Shown in pieces: positions 30,358-39,959 of a stretch of DNA of 64,000 nucleotides. Position numbers and translations under genes: made by a program. Source of the DNA: Lysobacter ciconiae (GTDB lineage Bacteria > Pseudomonadota > Gammaproteobacteria > Xanthomonadales > Xanthomonadaceae). The stretch covers positions 2,711,001-2,775,000 of the forward strand of contig NZ_CP063656.1 of NCBI RefSeq assembly GCF_015209725.1. The letters run 5' to 3'. Position 1 is the stretch's first letter; every line of letters begins with the position of its first letter. Under the pieces are notes generated by a model that ran no database searches, was not told the origin of the DNA, and was given only the letters and a program-made list of their open reading frames with translations.

Positions 30358-33090
30358 ATGCCAAACCAGCCCTCCCTGCCATCCTCCCCGGAGGAGCGAA
30401 CCGCGTCCGACGACGCGGCGATGACGCACGACGATGTCCCCAGCCTCGAGTCCGCCGGCGAGCGGGCGTCCCCCGGCGCGTTCGAGCCGGGCACGACCCT
30501 GGGCGGTGATTCGGAGTCCGCGGACGCCGGGGAAGCGACCGCACCTGTCGTGGCGCGCGCCACCGGGCGTCGGCCCTGGTGGGCGCGGATGCTGGGAGGG
30601 CTGCTGTCGCCGTGGATTTCCCTCACGGTCGAGCCGGCCAACCCGCTCAGCCATGCGCCCGAACTGGGCGAGAAGCCCGTGTGCTACGTGATCGAGCACT
30701 ACGGGATGTCCAACGCCCTGATCCTCGACCAGGCCTGCCGCAGCCAGGGCCTGCCCTCGCCGCTGCAACCATTGCCCGGCGACCCGCTGGGTCGAAAGCG
30801 CGCCTACGTCGCCCTGTCGCGGCGCAACGCCAGCGCGCTGGGACCGCTGCAGCATCCGCTCAGCCCCCAGCAACCCACCTCCAAGAGCCACTCCACCTCG
30901 CTGGCACGCCTGCTGGACGCGCATCGCGACCACCCGGCGCTGGATGTGCAACTGGTGCCCGTGTCGATCTTCGTCGGCCGTGCGCCGGACAAGACCAGTG
31001 GCTGGTTCTCGGTGCTGTTCTCGGAAAACTGGGCGCTGGTGGGCCGCTTCCGCCGCTTCCTGGCGATCCTGCTCAACGGTCGCAGCACCACCGTGCGGTT
31101 CGCGCCGCCGATCAGCCTGCGCGGGATCATCGCCGAGGACCTGCCGGCCGAGCGCACCGTGCGCAAGCTCTCGCGCGTGCTGCGCACGCACTTCCGCCGT
31201 ATCCGCGCCGCGGTGATCGGGCCGGATCTGTCCACCCGGCGCCTGCTGGTGGACAAGGTGCTGGCCACCGACTCGGTCAAGGACGCGATCACCGACCAGG
31301 CGCGGCGCGACAATTCCACCGCCGGCGAGGCGTGGAAGAAGGCCCATGGCTACGCCTACGAGATCGCCGCGGACTATTCCCACCCGGTGGTGCGTTCGGC
31401 CAGCTTCCTGCTCACCCCGGTGTGGAACCGGATCTACCGCGGCGTCCTGGTCCACCACCTGGACAAGCTCAAGCAGGTCGCGCCCGGCCATGAAGTGATC
31501 TACGTGCCCTGCCACCGCAGCCACATGGATTACCTGCTGCTGAGCTACCTGCTCTATACCCGCGGGATCGTGCCGCCGCACATCGTCGCCGGCATCAACC
31601 TCAACCTGCCGGTCATCGGCACCCTGCTGCGCAAGGGCGGCGCTTTCTTCATCCGTCGCAGCATCCGCGGCAGTGCGCTGTACTCCACCGTGCTCAGCGA
31701 GTACGTCGCCAAGCTGGTCTCGGGCGGCTACTCGATCGAGTATTTCGTCGAGGGCGGTCGCTCACGCACCGGCCGCCTGCTGCCGCCCAAGGGCGGCATG
31801 GTCTCCATGACGGTGCGCGCGTTCCTGCGCCAGCCCACCCGTCCGGTCCTGTTCCAGCCCGTCTACATCGGCTACGAGAAGCTGATGGAAGGCAACAGCT
31901 ACCTGGACGAGCTGTCGGGCAAGCCGAAAAAGGGCGAGTCGATCTGGCAATTGCTGGGCGGCATCCCCAAGGTGCTGCGCTCCAACTACGGCCAGGTGGT
32001 GGTCAACTTCGGCGAACCGATCAAGCTGGACGAGGTGCTGGTCGCGCACGCGCCCGACTGGGACGGCAAGGCGCTCGGCGATGACGAGAAGCCGGCGTGG
32101 CTGTCCGGGGCGGTGGATGCGCTGGCCCAGCGCATCCAGGTCAACGTCAACCGCGCCGCCGACGTCAATCCGATCAACCTGCTGGCGCTGGCGCTGCTGT
32201 CCACGCCCAAGCACGCGATGGGCGAAGGCGACCTGCTCGCCCAGATCGCCCTGTCCAAGACCCTGCTGGCCGAGCTGCCCTACTCCGACCGCACGACGGT
32301 GACCCCGCACACGCCGGCGCAGATCATCGCCCACGGCGAGGACATCGGCGTGCTGACCCGCACCGCGCATCCGCTGGGCGACGTGCTGCTGGTGGCCGGC
32401 GACCAGGCGGTACTGCTGAGCTATTTCCGCAACAACGTCGTCCACCTGTTCACCGCGACCTCGTGGATCGCCTGCTGTTTCCAGAACAATCGCCGCATGG
32501 CGCAGGACAGCGTCCTCCGGCTCGGCCGCAGCGTCTACCCGTTCCTGCAGGCCGAACTGTTCCTGCCCTGGAGCGAGGAGGAGTTCGTCCAGCGGCTGAT
32601 CCGCACCATCGACGTGTTCGTGCGCGAGGGATTGCTGGAGCGCGTCAACGAGGAGGAAGGCGGCGTGCTGGCCCGCAACGCCGGCCAGACCGACGAGGTC
32701 TTCCGCCTGCGCGCCATCGGCCACTCGCTGCAGCAGGCCTTCGAGCGTTACTACATCACCATCTCGGTGCTGGTGAAAAACGGCAGCGGCACGCTGTCCA
32801 CCGGGCAGCTGGAGAGCCTGTGCCAACTGGCCGCACAGCGCCTGAGCCTGCTGTACGCGCCGGCCGCGCCGGAGTTCTTCGACAAGACGCTTTTCCGCGG
32901 CTTTATCCAGAAACTGCGCGAACTCGGCCTGGTGCGGCTGGACGAAAACGCCAAGCTGGTGTTCGACCTGCCGCTGGAAGCCTGGGCGCGCGACGCGCGC
33001 TTCATCCTGGGGCGCGAGCTGCGTCACAGCATCGAGAAAGTGAGTCCGGAAGCGGTGCGCCCCGACGAGGACGGCGTCGCGCTCGAATGA
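30358..33090 (+). CDS. plsB: Glycerol-3-phosphate 1-O-acyltransferase
   Basis: A 910-residue inner-membrane-associated enzyme that transfers an acyl group to sn-1 of glycerol-3-phosphate, the first step of phospholipid synthesis. The acyltransferase HX4D motif is PCHRSHMDY (His386/Asp391), followed by GAFFIRRS, FVEGGRSRTGRLLPPKGGMV and FQPVYIGYEKLMEG (block IV). The length exceeds E. coli PlsB (807) because of an 80-residue acidic low-complexity N-terminus. The frame is open far upstream; possible starts are 30349, 30358 and 30421, and I favour 30358 from the -10 spacing. Confidence 0.95.
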   Translation: MPNQPSLPSSPEERTASDDAAMTHDDVPSLESAGERASPGAFEPGTTLGGDSESADAGEATAPVVARATGRRPWWARMLGGLLSPWISLTVEPANPLSHAPELGEKPVCYVIEHYGMSNALILDQACRSQGLPSPLQPLPGDPLGRKRAYVALSRRNASALGPLQHPLSPQQPTSKSHSTSLARLLDAHRDHPALDVQLVPVSIFVGRAPDKTSGWFSVLFSENWALVGRFRRFLAILLNGRSTTVRFAPPISLRGIIAEDLPAERTVRKLSRVLRTHFRRIRAAVIGPDLSTRRLLVDKVLATDSVKDAITDQARRDNSTAGEAWKKAHGYAYEIAADYSHPVVRSASFLLTPVWNRIYRGVLVHHLDKLKQVAPGHEVIYVPCHRSHMDYLLLSYLLYTRGIVPPHIVAGINLNLPVIGTLLRKGGAFFIRRSIRGSALYSTVLSEYVAKLVSGGYSIEYFVEGGRSRTGRLLPPKGGMVSMTVRAFLRQPTRPVLFQPVYIGYEKLMEGNSYLDELSGKPKKGESIWQLLGGIPKVLRSNYGQVVVNFGEPIKLDEVLVAHAPDWDGKALGDDEKPAWLSGAVDALAQRIQVNVNRAADVNPINLLALALLSTPKHAMGEGDLLAQIALSKTLLAELPYSDRTTVTPHTPAQIIAHGEDIGVLTRTAHPLGDVLLVAGDQAVLLSYFRNNVVHLFTATSWIACCFQNNRRMAQDSVLRLGRSVYPFLQAELFLPWSEEEFVQRLIRTIDVFVREGLLERVNEEEGGVLARNAGQTDEVFRLRAIGHSLQQAFERYYITISVLVKNGSGTLSTGQLESLCQLAAQRLSLLYAPAAPEFFDKTLFRGFIQKLRELGLVRLDENAKLVFDLPLEAWARDARFILGRELRHSIEKVSPEAVRPDEDGVALE

Positions 33091-33234
33091 CTGCGTTCAG
33101 CGCCAAGAACCGCTTTGCCGACCGGCCAGCGCAGCGCTAGGATGAGACGGTAGCGATCGGCACCGTCGCGAGCCGAATGCTGGAAGCACGACGATGTGAT
33201 GGATTCACCGCGACCCCTGCTTGAGGTTGCTGCC

Positions 33235-34455
33235 ATGTCGAGCCCGTCTCCGGTTCCGTCCTCCCAGACGCCCGTTCCGCCGCCGCGTGTTCCCGCTCCG
33301 CCACCACCGGCTCCCGCCCCGGCCCTGGATACCGCCCCGCAACAGCTGGTCGCCGGCCTGCTGGGCAAGGCGGATATCCGCATCAACGGCGACCGCCCCT
33401 GGGACATGCAACTGCATGACCCGGCCGCACTGGAGCGGGCGCTGGCCGAGGGCAACCTCGGCCTGGGCGAGGCGTACATGGCCGGTGCATGGGACTGCGA
33501 ACAACTCGATGTCTTCTTCGAGCGACTGCTGCGCGCGCACCTGGATCGCGAGGTCCACCCTGCCCGCATCGCCTGGCACGCGCTGCAGGTGCGGATGTTC
33601 AACCGCCAGAGCCGCACCCGGGCCTGGCAGGTCGGCCGGGCCCACTACGACCTGGGCAACGATTTCTACGAAGCGATGCTGGACCCGCGCATGGTCTATT
33701 CCTGCGGCTACTGGAAGGACGCCACCGACCTGGCCGGCGCGCAGGAGGCCAAGCTCGAGCTGATTTGCCGCAAGCTTGGACTGCAGCCGGGGATGCGGGT
33801 GCTGGACATCGGCTGCGGCTGGGGCAGCTTCATGGGCTACGCCGCCGAGCGCCACGGCGTGGAATGCATCGGCGTGACCGTGTCGGCCGAGCAGACCCGC
33901 TACGCGCAGGAACGCTACGCCGGGCTGCCGCTGGAATTCCGCCTGCAGGACTACCGCGAGCTGGACGGCGACAGCCTCGGCGGCCGGGTGGACCGCATCG
34001 TCAGCGTCGGCATGTTCGAGCACGTGGGCCACAAGAACCACCGCGACTACATGGAGGTCGCCCGGCGCTGCCTGTCTCCGGAGGGCCTGTTCCTGCTGCA
34101 CACGATCGGCAAGAACGAGCGTGATGCCACACCGGACCGCTGGATCGACAAGCACATCTTCCCCAACGGCGAGACGCCCTCGATCGGCCAGATCGGCGAT
34201 GCCATCGATGGCCTGTTCATCGCCGAGGACGTGCACAATTTCGGCGCCGACTACGACCGTACCCTGATGGCCTGGCACGCCAACTTCGAGGCCGCCTGGC
34301 CGCGTTTCGCCGACCGGCTGGACCGTCCGTTCCAGCGCAAGTGGCGCTATTACCTGCTCTCGTGCGCCGGTGCGTTCCGGGCCCGGGAGCTGCAGTTGTG
34401 GCAATGGGTCCTGTCGCCGGAGGGCGTGCCCGGCGGTTACCACCGGGTGAGCTGA
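33235..34455 (+). CDS. cfa: Cyclopropane-fatty-acyl-phospholipid synthase
   Basis: A 406-residue SAM-dependent methyltransferase that adds a methylene across cis double bonds of membrane phospholipids. It parallels E. coli Cfa throughout: ADIRINGDRPWDM, LGLGEAYMAGAWDCE, HYDLGNDFYEAMLDP, the SAM site VLDIGCGWGSF (191-199), SVGMFEHVGHKN and the C-terminal CAGAFRARELQLWQW. Residues 1-35 are an extra Pro-rich tail. The frame extends 12-13 codons upstream (GTG 33196, ATG 33199), so the start is uncertain. Confidence 0.95.
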   Translation: MSSPSPVPSSQTPVPPPRVPAPPPPAPAPALDTAPQQLVAGLLGKADIRINGDRPWDMQLHDPAALERALAEGNLGLGEAYMAGAWDCEQLDVFFERLLRAHLDREVHPARIAWHALQVRMFNRQSRTRAWQVGRAHYDLGNDFYEAMLDPRMVYSCGYWKDATDLAGAQEAKLELICRKLGLQPGMRVLDIGCGWGSFMGYAAERHGVECIGVTVSAEQTRYAQERYAGLPLEFRLQDYRELDGDSLGGRVDRIVSVGMFEHVGHKNHRDYMEVARRCLSPEGLFLLHTIGKNERDATPDRWIDKHIFPNGETPSIGQIGDAIDGLFIAEDVHNFGADYDRTLMAWHANFEAAWPRFADRLDRPFQRKWRYYLLSCAGAFRARELQLWQWVLSPEGVPGGYHRVS

Positions 34456-34527
34456 CGAGGTCCCCGCAAAACCGGCGCGCCCAGGCGGACCTGGGCGCAG
34501 GAATTTCCCCGACCCAGTGAGGCGGCC

Positions 34528-34923
34528 ATGTACATACCCCCGGGCTTCACCACCATCACCCCGTATTTCTTCGTCGACGATGCGGAGCGCTTCGTCGATT
34601 TCCTGACCAGCGCGTTCGGTGGCGTGGAAGAACTGCGCTCGCTGCGGGCCGACGGCCGGATCGCCAACACGCAGGTGCGGGTAGGCACGGCCACGGTGAT
34701 GATCAGCGAGGCGACCGCCCGCTACCCGGGGATGGCGTTCTCGTTTTACCTCTATGTCGAGGACGCCGATGCCGCGATGGCACGCGCCATCGCAGCGGGC
34801 GCGACCCACGAGATGGACGTGGCGGACATGCCGTATGGCGACCGCCAGGGCGGTGTCCGCGACCCGCGCGGCAATATCTGGTGGATCTCCCAGCGTCTGG
34901 TCCAGGAGCCGTACTCGGCGTAG
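34528..34923 (+). CDS. VOC (glyoxalase/PhnB-like) superfamily protein
   Basis: A 131-residue protein with the beta-alpha-beta-beta-beta repeats of the vicinal-oxygen-chelate fold: ITPYFFVDDAERFVDFLTSAFGG, VMISEATA, FYLYVEDADAAMARAIAAGA and the closing RQGGVRDPRGNIWWISQR. It resembles PhnB/YdcH-like members, whose substrates are unknown. The ATG follows GAGGCGGCC. It lies between cfa and rdgC; no functional link is evident. Confidence 0.88.
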   Translation: MYIPPGFTTITPYFFVDDAERFVDFLTSAFGGVEELRSLRADGRIANTQVRVGTATVMISEATARYPGMAFSFYLYVEDADAAMARAIAAGATHEMDVADMPYGDRQGGVRDPRGNIWWISQRLVQEPYSA

Positions 34924-34985
34924 GCGCGCGACAACGACGGTCCGAGACGGAACCGGACCGGGGATCGCACGCATCAGGCGTGCCG

Positions 34986-34991
34986 GTAGAA
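34986..34991 (+). promoter_or_regulatory. Possible -10 box of rdgC
   Basis: TAGAAT followed by GGGAG, about 137 bases before the rdgC start, giving a GC-rich leader of about 130 bases with no recognised structure. Confidence 0.3.
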
Positions 34992-35127
34992 TGGGAGTCC
35001 AACGACGCCGCCCGGCCCGGTCTGCTGCCTTCCACACCGGTGACGAGCGCACGTCTTCCCCAAGCGCACCGCTGCGGCCCGGCCGGCAGCGCCTGTCCTG
35101 TGCGACCCCAACCTGGATTCCGTCTGC

Positions 35128-36030
35128 ATGTTTTTCCGCAACCTGACCCTGTTCCGCTTCCCCACTTCCACCAAGCTCGATGACCTGGACGCCGGCCTGC
35201 AGGAGTGCGCGCTCAAGCCGGTCGGCGCGCTGGAGCTGTCATCGCGCGGCTTTGTATCGCCCATTGGCCGTGATGGCGAGGAGCTCGCGCAACGCCAGGG
35301 CGACGCGATCTGGCTGACCGTGGGCGGCGAGGACCGCCTGCTGCCCGGTGCCGTGGTCAACGACATGCTGGCCCGCAAGCTGGAGGAGATCGAGCAGACC
35401 GAAGGCCGCAAACCCGGCGGCCGCACCCGCAAGCGCCTCAAGGACGAGCTGATCACCGAGCTGATGCCGCGGGCCTTCATCAAGCCCAGTCGCACCGATG
35501 CCCTGCTGGATCTGGAGCACGGCATCCTCGTCGTCGACAGCTCCAGCCGCAAGAGCGCGGAGAACGTGGCCTCCGAGATCCGCCGCGCGCTGGGCAGCTT
35601 CCCGGCCATGCCGCTGAACCCGGAGATCGCGCCGCGCTCGATCCTGACCGGCTGGGTCGCCGGCGAGCCACTGCCCGACGGCCTGAGCATCGGCGATGAG
35701 TGCGAGCTGCGCGATCCGGCCGACCAGGGCGCGGTGGTCAAGGTGCAGCGCATGGAGCTGGACAACGACGAGATCGCCAAGCATCTGGAAACCGGCAAGC
35801 AGGTGACCCGCCTGGCGCTGATGCTGGACGATCACGTGTCCTTCGTTCTGGGCGAGGACCTGATCGTGCGCAAGTTCAAGCTGCTCGACGGCGCCGTGGA
35901 CCAGCTGGAGTCCACCGACCACGACGACGTGCGCGCGGAGATGGAAGCGCGCTTCGTGCTGATGAGCGGGGAGGTCAAGCGCCTGTTCGCGGTGTTGCAG
36001 TCGGCCTTCAAGCTCAGCGCGGCCGACTGA
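35128..36030 (+). CDS. rdgC: Recombination-associated protein RdgC
   Basis: A 300-residue nucleoid-associated, ring-forming DNA-binding protein that restrains RecA. The length equals E. coli RdgC, and the opening MFFRNLTLFRFPT and internal segments WLTVGGEDRLLPGAVVND, LMPRAFIKPSRTDALLD and LTRLALML-like (VTRLALMLDDHVSFVL) are characteristic. An acidic C-terminal half follows. Downstream, 22 bp away, is the YgjP-type peptidase. Confidence 0.96.
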   Translation: MFFRNLTLFRFPTSTKLDDLDAGLQECALKPVGALELSSRGFVSPIGRDGEELAQRQGDAIWLTVGGEDRLLPGAVVNDMLARKLEEIEQTEGRKPGGRTRKRLKDELITELMPRAFIKPSRTDALLDLEHGILVVDSSSRKSAENVASEIRRALGSFPAMPLNPEIAPRSILTGWVAGEPLPDGLSIGDECELRDPADQGAVVKVQRMELDNDEIAKHLETGKQVTRLALMLDDHVSFVLGEDLIVRKFKLLDGAVDQLESTDHDDVRAEMEARFVLMSGEVKRLFAVLQSAFKLSAAD

Positions 36031-36052
36031 GGCGCGGGGCGCAGGCACCACC

Positions 36053-36865
36053 ATGCTTCGCCGCCTGCACGGCCTGGTCGGCACCAAACGCGCGCCCGCG
36101 GGGCGCGCCGTGCAACGCGACACCTTCGAGCTCACCCTGGACGACGGCCAGTCGCTGGAGGTGGAGCGGCGCCGGGACCCGCGCGCGCGCCGGATCAAGC
36201 TCTCCGTCAGCGACCGCGGCGTGCGCCTGACCCTGCCGCCGCGCGCCAGCGCCAGTGCGGCGGCGCGCTTCGCCCACGAGCACCGGCAGTGGCTCGCGCT
36301 GCAACTGGAGCTGCACACGCGCGACGTACCGGCGCCGCTGCTGCGGGATGTCTCCGCGACGCTGCCGTTGCGCGACGCCGAACGTCCATTGCGCTGGGAA
36401 CGCGGCCGGTTCACCCGGATCGAGTCCGCGCCCGACGACGCACTGGTGTTCCTGCTGCCCGAGCGGGCCGGACCGGCGGCGCAGGCCCGGGCATTGCGGG
36501 ATTTCTACGAGGGCGAGGCGCGCGCCGACCTGGCCCGCTGGATGCCGGACTACCTGGACGGACTGCCGCGCGCACCGCGCCGGTTCCGCTTCAAGCTGAT
36601 GTCCTCGCGCTGGGGCTCGCTGGCACCTGACGACTCCGTCGCGCTGGACCTGTCGCTGGTGCTCGCCCGGCCTTCGGCCTACCGCTACGTGCTGGTGCAC
36701 GAGCTTTGCCACCTGCGCCAGGCCAACCACTCGCCGGCATTCTGGGCCGAGGTGGAAACACGCATGCCGCATTGGCGCGAGGAGCGTGAGTATCTGCGAG
36801 TGCACGGCTCGCGTCTGAAGGCAACGATGCGCTCGCTGCTTGCCACAGGGACCGACAAGGCGTAA
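36053..36865 (+). CDS. YgjP-like metallopeptidase-domain protein (M48-like, DUF45)
   Basis: A 270-residue cytosolic protein whose zinc motif is LVHELCH (residues 214-220), with a third His at 226 in QANHSPAFW. The upstream KLMSSRWGSL motif is the family marker. The N-terminal half is Arg-rich with RRDPRARRIKLSVSDRGVRLT. These proteins are presumed zinc proteases; natural substrates are not established. It converges with the alpha/beta hydrolase across 88 bp, in which I see no terminator. Confidence 0.88.
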   Translation: MLRRLHGLVGTKRAPAGRAVQRDTFELTLDDGQSLEVERRRDPRARRIKLSVSDRGVRLTLPPRASASAAARFAHEHRQWLALQLELHTRDVPAPLLRDVSATLPLRDAERPLRWERGRFTRIESAPDDALVFLLPERAGPAAQARALRDFYEGEARADLARWMPDYLDGLPRAPRRFRFKLMSSRWGSLAPDDSVALDLSLVLARPSAYRYVLVHELCHLRQANHSPAFWAEVETRMPHWREEREYLRVHGSRLKATMRSLLATGTDKA

Positions 36866-36953
36866 ATCGGCAACGCCGGCCGCGCTCTGGAGCATGGCGA
36901 TCGGAGTGCGCTGATCTGACCGTGGCTTGAACCGCGCTGATCAGGCCCGGTGA

Positions 36954-37826
36954 TCAGACCGCGCTGAAAAAGTCCGCGAACACCGCCGCGACCTCCGCCG
37001 GCTGCTCCATGTGCAGGTGATGGCCGCCCGGCATGGTGCTCAGTTGCGCATCGCGCAGGCAATCGAAGCGCGCCCGGCGTTGCTCTTCGGGGAAGTAGAC
37101 CTGCGCCGGTTCGGCGTAGAGCACCCGCACCGGGCACTCCACCGCGCGCAGCAACTCGCGCACCTGCTCCTCGCTGATGCGGATGGCCGTCGGCCGCGTG
37201 AGGCGGGGATCGCTGCGCCAGCTGAAACCGCGCGGGCCGCCCTCGCCGCGTACCGGAACCAGGCCGCGTTCGACCAGCAGGCGCGCCGCGTCGGGCTGGA
37301 TATCCCCGGCCTGCAAACGCGCGCGGACCGCTGTGGCCGGATCGGGAAACACGCGCAATGGCTTGCGCGGACCGCCCGGGCGCGCGAATGCCTCGCGCAG
37401 GGATTCCACGTGGCGGCCCTGCTCGGCCGACAGCGCGCCCAGTGCCTCGATCGTGCCCAGGCGCTGGATGCGCTGCGGCGCGGCCGCCGCCATCAGGCTC
37501 GCCACCGCCCCGCCCAAGGAGTGGCCCAGCAGCGAAAACGCGTCCCAGCCCAGTGCATCGGCGGCGGCAAACACCGAGCGCGCGGTGCTGACGACGGTGT
37601 ATTCGGCGGCCTCGGGAAAATGATCACTGGCGCCATGGCCGGGCATGTCCAGTGCGACCAGCTCGATGCCCGGCAGATACGGGTGCAGCGGGATGAAGCT
37701 GGCCGCGTTGTCCAGCCAGCCGTGCAGGGCCAGCACGCGCGGCACCGCCCGCCCGGCGGGCGCGGAGCGCAGCCCGGCCAGTCGGCCCAGCCGGGTATCC
37801 AGGACGAAGTCCTGCAGCCGGGTCAC
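36954..37826 (-). CDS. Alpha/beta hydrolase
   Basis: A 290-residue enzyme of the alpha/beta hydrolase fold: HGWLDNAASF (oxyanion hole), the nucleophile elbow LLGHSLGGAVAS, an acidic residue in the CPVRVLYAEPA region, and the catalytic His in MPGGHHLHMEQP. It resembles the serine hydrolase-like/MhpC group and the substrate is unknown. Translation starts at GTG 37826, overlapping the last 4 bases of hemH (GTGA), so it is translationally coupled to ferrochelatase. Confidence 0.88.
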   Translation of the reverse strand: MTRLQDFVLDTRLGRLAGLRSAPAGRAVPRVLALHGWLDNAASFIPLHPYLPGIELVALDMPGHGASDHFPEAAEYTVVSTARSVFAAADALGWDAFSLLGHSLGGAVASLMAAAAPQRIQRLGTIEALGALSAEQGRHVESLREAFARPGGPRKPLRVFPDPATAVRARLQAGDIQPDAARLLVERGLVPVRGEGGPRGFSWRSDPRLTRPTAIRISEEQVRELLRAVECPVRVLYAEPAQVYFPEEQRRARFDCLRDAQLSTMPGGHHLHMEQPAEVAAVFADFFSAV

Positions 37827-38806
37827 GGCTGGGCCATCGGCCAGGCGTCCAGGCCGCGCCGCGCAATCCCGGCGATGACACGCGCATGCGCCGGCGAATC
37901 GTTGAGGCAGGGAATGTAGCGCAGCGTGCCGCCGCGTCCGGCGACCTCGGCCGCCAGCTCCATGGAGATCTCCTCCAGCGTCTCCAGGCAGTCGGCCGCA
38001 AACCCGGGCGCGACGACGTCGATGCATTGCACGCCCCGCTCGCCCAGCGCGGCCAGCGCGGTGGTCGTCGCCGGTTCCAGCCAGCGCTCGGCGCCAAAGC
38101 GCGACTGGTAGCTGATGGTCCACTGGTGGGGTTCCAGCTCGAGTGCCCTGGCGATCGCCTGTGCGCCGGCCTCGGATTGGCGCTGGTACGGATCACCGTT
38201 GCGGATGACCCGCTTGGGCAGGCCGTGGAAGGAGAACACCAGGTGATCGCCGGCGCCGTTGCGGGCGCGATGCTCGCGGATCGAGTCGGCCACCGCCGCC
38301 ACCCAGCCCGGATCCACGTGGTAGTCATCGACCATGCGCACCTGCATCGCCGTCTCGCGCGCGAGCACGTCGCCGACGGTCGCCGTGGTGGTGGTCGAGT
38401 ACTGCGGATACAGCGGCAGTCCGAGCACCCGGCGGATGCCGCGCCCGCGCAGGTCCTCCAGCACTTTGGTCAGCGCGGGGTTGCCATAGCGCATCGCGTC
38501 GACGACCAGTACCTCGGGCATTTCGCGCTGGACGCCTTCGGCCAGGCGGCGGGTGTAGACCGCCAACGGCGATCCGCCTTCCAGCCACACGCTGGCGTAT
38601 TTGAGCGCCACCTTCGGCGAGCGGCGCGGCAGGATGATCCCGTGCAGCAACGGCAGCCAGAACAGCCGCGGCAACGCGACCACGCGGCGGTCGGACAGGA
38701 ACTCGCCCAGGTAGCGGCGCACCGCGTCCGCGGTGGGCGCGTCGGGCGTGCCAAGATTGATCAGAACAACGGCGGTATCGGGGGAGGGGGCAGCGGATTG
38801 AGTCAT
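37823..38806 (-). CDS. hemH: Ferrochelatase
   Basis: A 327-residue enzyme inserting Fe2+ into protoporphyrin IX. Landmarks are VVLINLGTPDAP at the N-terminus, GGSPLAVYTRRLA, MRYGNPAL, LPLYPQYSTTTTATVGDV, FSFHGLPKRV with the metal-binding His, and YQSRFGAERWLEP. The start at 38806 follows homology; the frame remains open upstream without coding character. No [2Fe-2S] C-terminal Cys cluster is visible. It is divergent from the SYLF gene. Confidence 0.96.
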   Translation of the reverse strand: MTQSAAPSPDTAVVLINLGTPDAPTADAVRRYLGEFLSDRRVVALPRLFWLPLLHGIILPRRSPKVALKYASVWLEGGSPLAVYTRRLAEGVQREMPEVLVVDAMRYGNPALTKVLEDLRGRGIRRVLGLPLYPQYSTTTTATVGDVLARETAMQVRMVDDYHVDPGWVAAVADSIREHRARNGAGDHLVFSFHGLPKRVIRNGDPYQRQSEAGAQAIARALELEPHQWTISYQSRFGAERWLEPATTTALAALGERGVQCIDVVAPGFAADCLETLEEISMELAAEVAGRGGTLRYIPCLNDSPAHARVIAGIARRGLDAWPMAQP

Positions 38807-38965
38807 CCGTATAGGATGCCAGCTGCCGTTAGTTCCCACAGGATTCATCGCCGCGTCACTAGCCTGAATAAAGCTCCGGTACGAACTTCGCCGCCCGCGT
38901 GCGGTCGATGGGGATGTGCCGGCACCCGTCGGGTTCCATCCGCAGTTCCGTTTCCGGAGTCCTCC

Positions 38966-39886
38966 ATGTCGATCGTCCCCCGTCTTGCCTTGATCCTGCT
39001 CGCGTTCGTCGTTGCCGCCCCCGCCGTTGCCGGGGTAACCGAGGACGAGCGCGCCCGCAACGCGGTCCGCGTGCTCAATGAAATCCAGGCCATTCCGGAG
39101 TCCGGCATCCCCGATGCGATGCTCGACCAGGCCAGGGCCATCGTGGTCGTGCCCGATACCCTGAAGATCGGCCTGGTGCTGGGCGGCCGCCGCGGCCACG
39201 GCCTGGTGTCGATCAAGACCCCGCAGGGCACCTGGTCCAACCCGGCCTTCGTCAAGCTCACCGGCGCCAGCATCGGCTTCCAGGCCGGCGTGCAGTCCTC
39301 CGACGTGGTGCTGGTGTTCACCAGCCAGCGTGGGCTGGACTCGATCGTCAACGGCAAGCTGACCCTGGGCGCGGACGCCAGCGTCGCCGCCGGGCCGGTC
39401 GGCCGCACCACCGGGCTGGCCACCGATGGGCAACTGAAGGCGGAAATCTGGTCGTGGTCGCGCGCGCGCGGCCTGTTCGCCGGCGTTGCCCTGGACGGCG
39501 CGGTGCTCAGCATCGATGACGCCGCCAACCAGAGCGTTTACGGCGGCGGCACCACGCCGCGGATGATCTTCGAGGACCGCGCCGGCCAGCGCGCCTCCGA
39601 CGCGGTGGTGGCTTTCCGCGACCAGCTCGAGGAAGCGACGGCAACCGCCCGCGCCGCGCGCAGGCAGCAGCCGGCCCCGGCCGCACCCGTTGCCTATGGA
39701 TCGCCGGCGGCAACGGTCAATGCGCCCGCCGCGGGCACCTCGACCGCGCCGGTTACCAACGCGCCGCTGAACGCGCCTCGCGACACGACCTACGACACCA
39801 ACCGCCCGCAGCCGCAGCCCTTCGAAACCGTGGACAGCCCGCAACCGCCGGCAATCCACACCGAACCGCTGCCGCCCAACGGCTGA
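38966..39886 (+). CDS. SYLF (YSC84-like) lipid-binding domain protein, secreted
   Basis: A 306-residue protein. A signal peptide (LALILLAFVVAAPAVAG) is followed by a SYLF/YSC84 domain at about 25-215: ARAIVVVPDTLKIGLVLGGRRGHGLVS, GASIGFQAGVQSSDVVLVF, GADASVAAGPVGR and SRARGLFAGVALDGAVL. The last 90 residues are Pro/Ala/Thr-rich. Bacterial SYLF proteins are presumed periplasmic lipid or phosphoinositide binders. GGAG before the ATG fixes the start. It lies 73 bp before tatA. Confidence 0.9.
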   Translation: MSIVPRLALILLAFVVAAPAVAGVTEDERARNAVRVLNEIQAIPESGIPDAMLDQARAIVVVPDTLKIGLVLGGRRGHGLVSIKTPQGTWSNPAFVKLTGASIGFQAGVQSSDVVLVFTSQRGLDSIVNGKLTLGADASVAAGPVGRTTGLATDGQLKAEIWSWSRARGLFAGVALDGAVLSIDDAANQSVYGGGTTPRMIFEDRAGQRASDAVVAFRDQLEEATATARAARRQQPAPAAPVAYGSPAATVNAPAAGTSTAPVTNAPLNAPRDTTYDTNRPQPQPFETVDSPQPPAIHTEPLPPNG

Positions 39887-39959
39887 ACGGCCGCGCCCGC
39901 CGGCAGTGGCCGGTGATTGCGGGTATTCTGGAACCTCTGGTTTTTCTGCGGACACGTCG

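Noticed and set aside
34996..35075. Minus-strand GGAAGGCAGCAG, similar to the SRP RNA (4.5S) apical motif
   Set aside because: The flanking bases do not form the GGAA-capped helix or the symmetric internal loop, and the strand is opposite to the only promoter-like box; probably chance in GC-rich leader DNA.
37886..38965. 360-codon N-terminal extension of the SYLF protein
   Set aside because: The extension is antisense to hemH; a clear ribosome-binding site and signal peptide mark the start at 38966.
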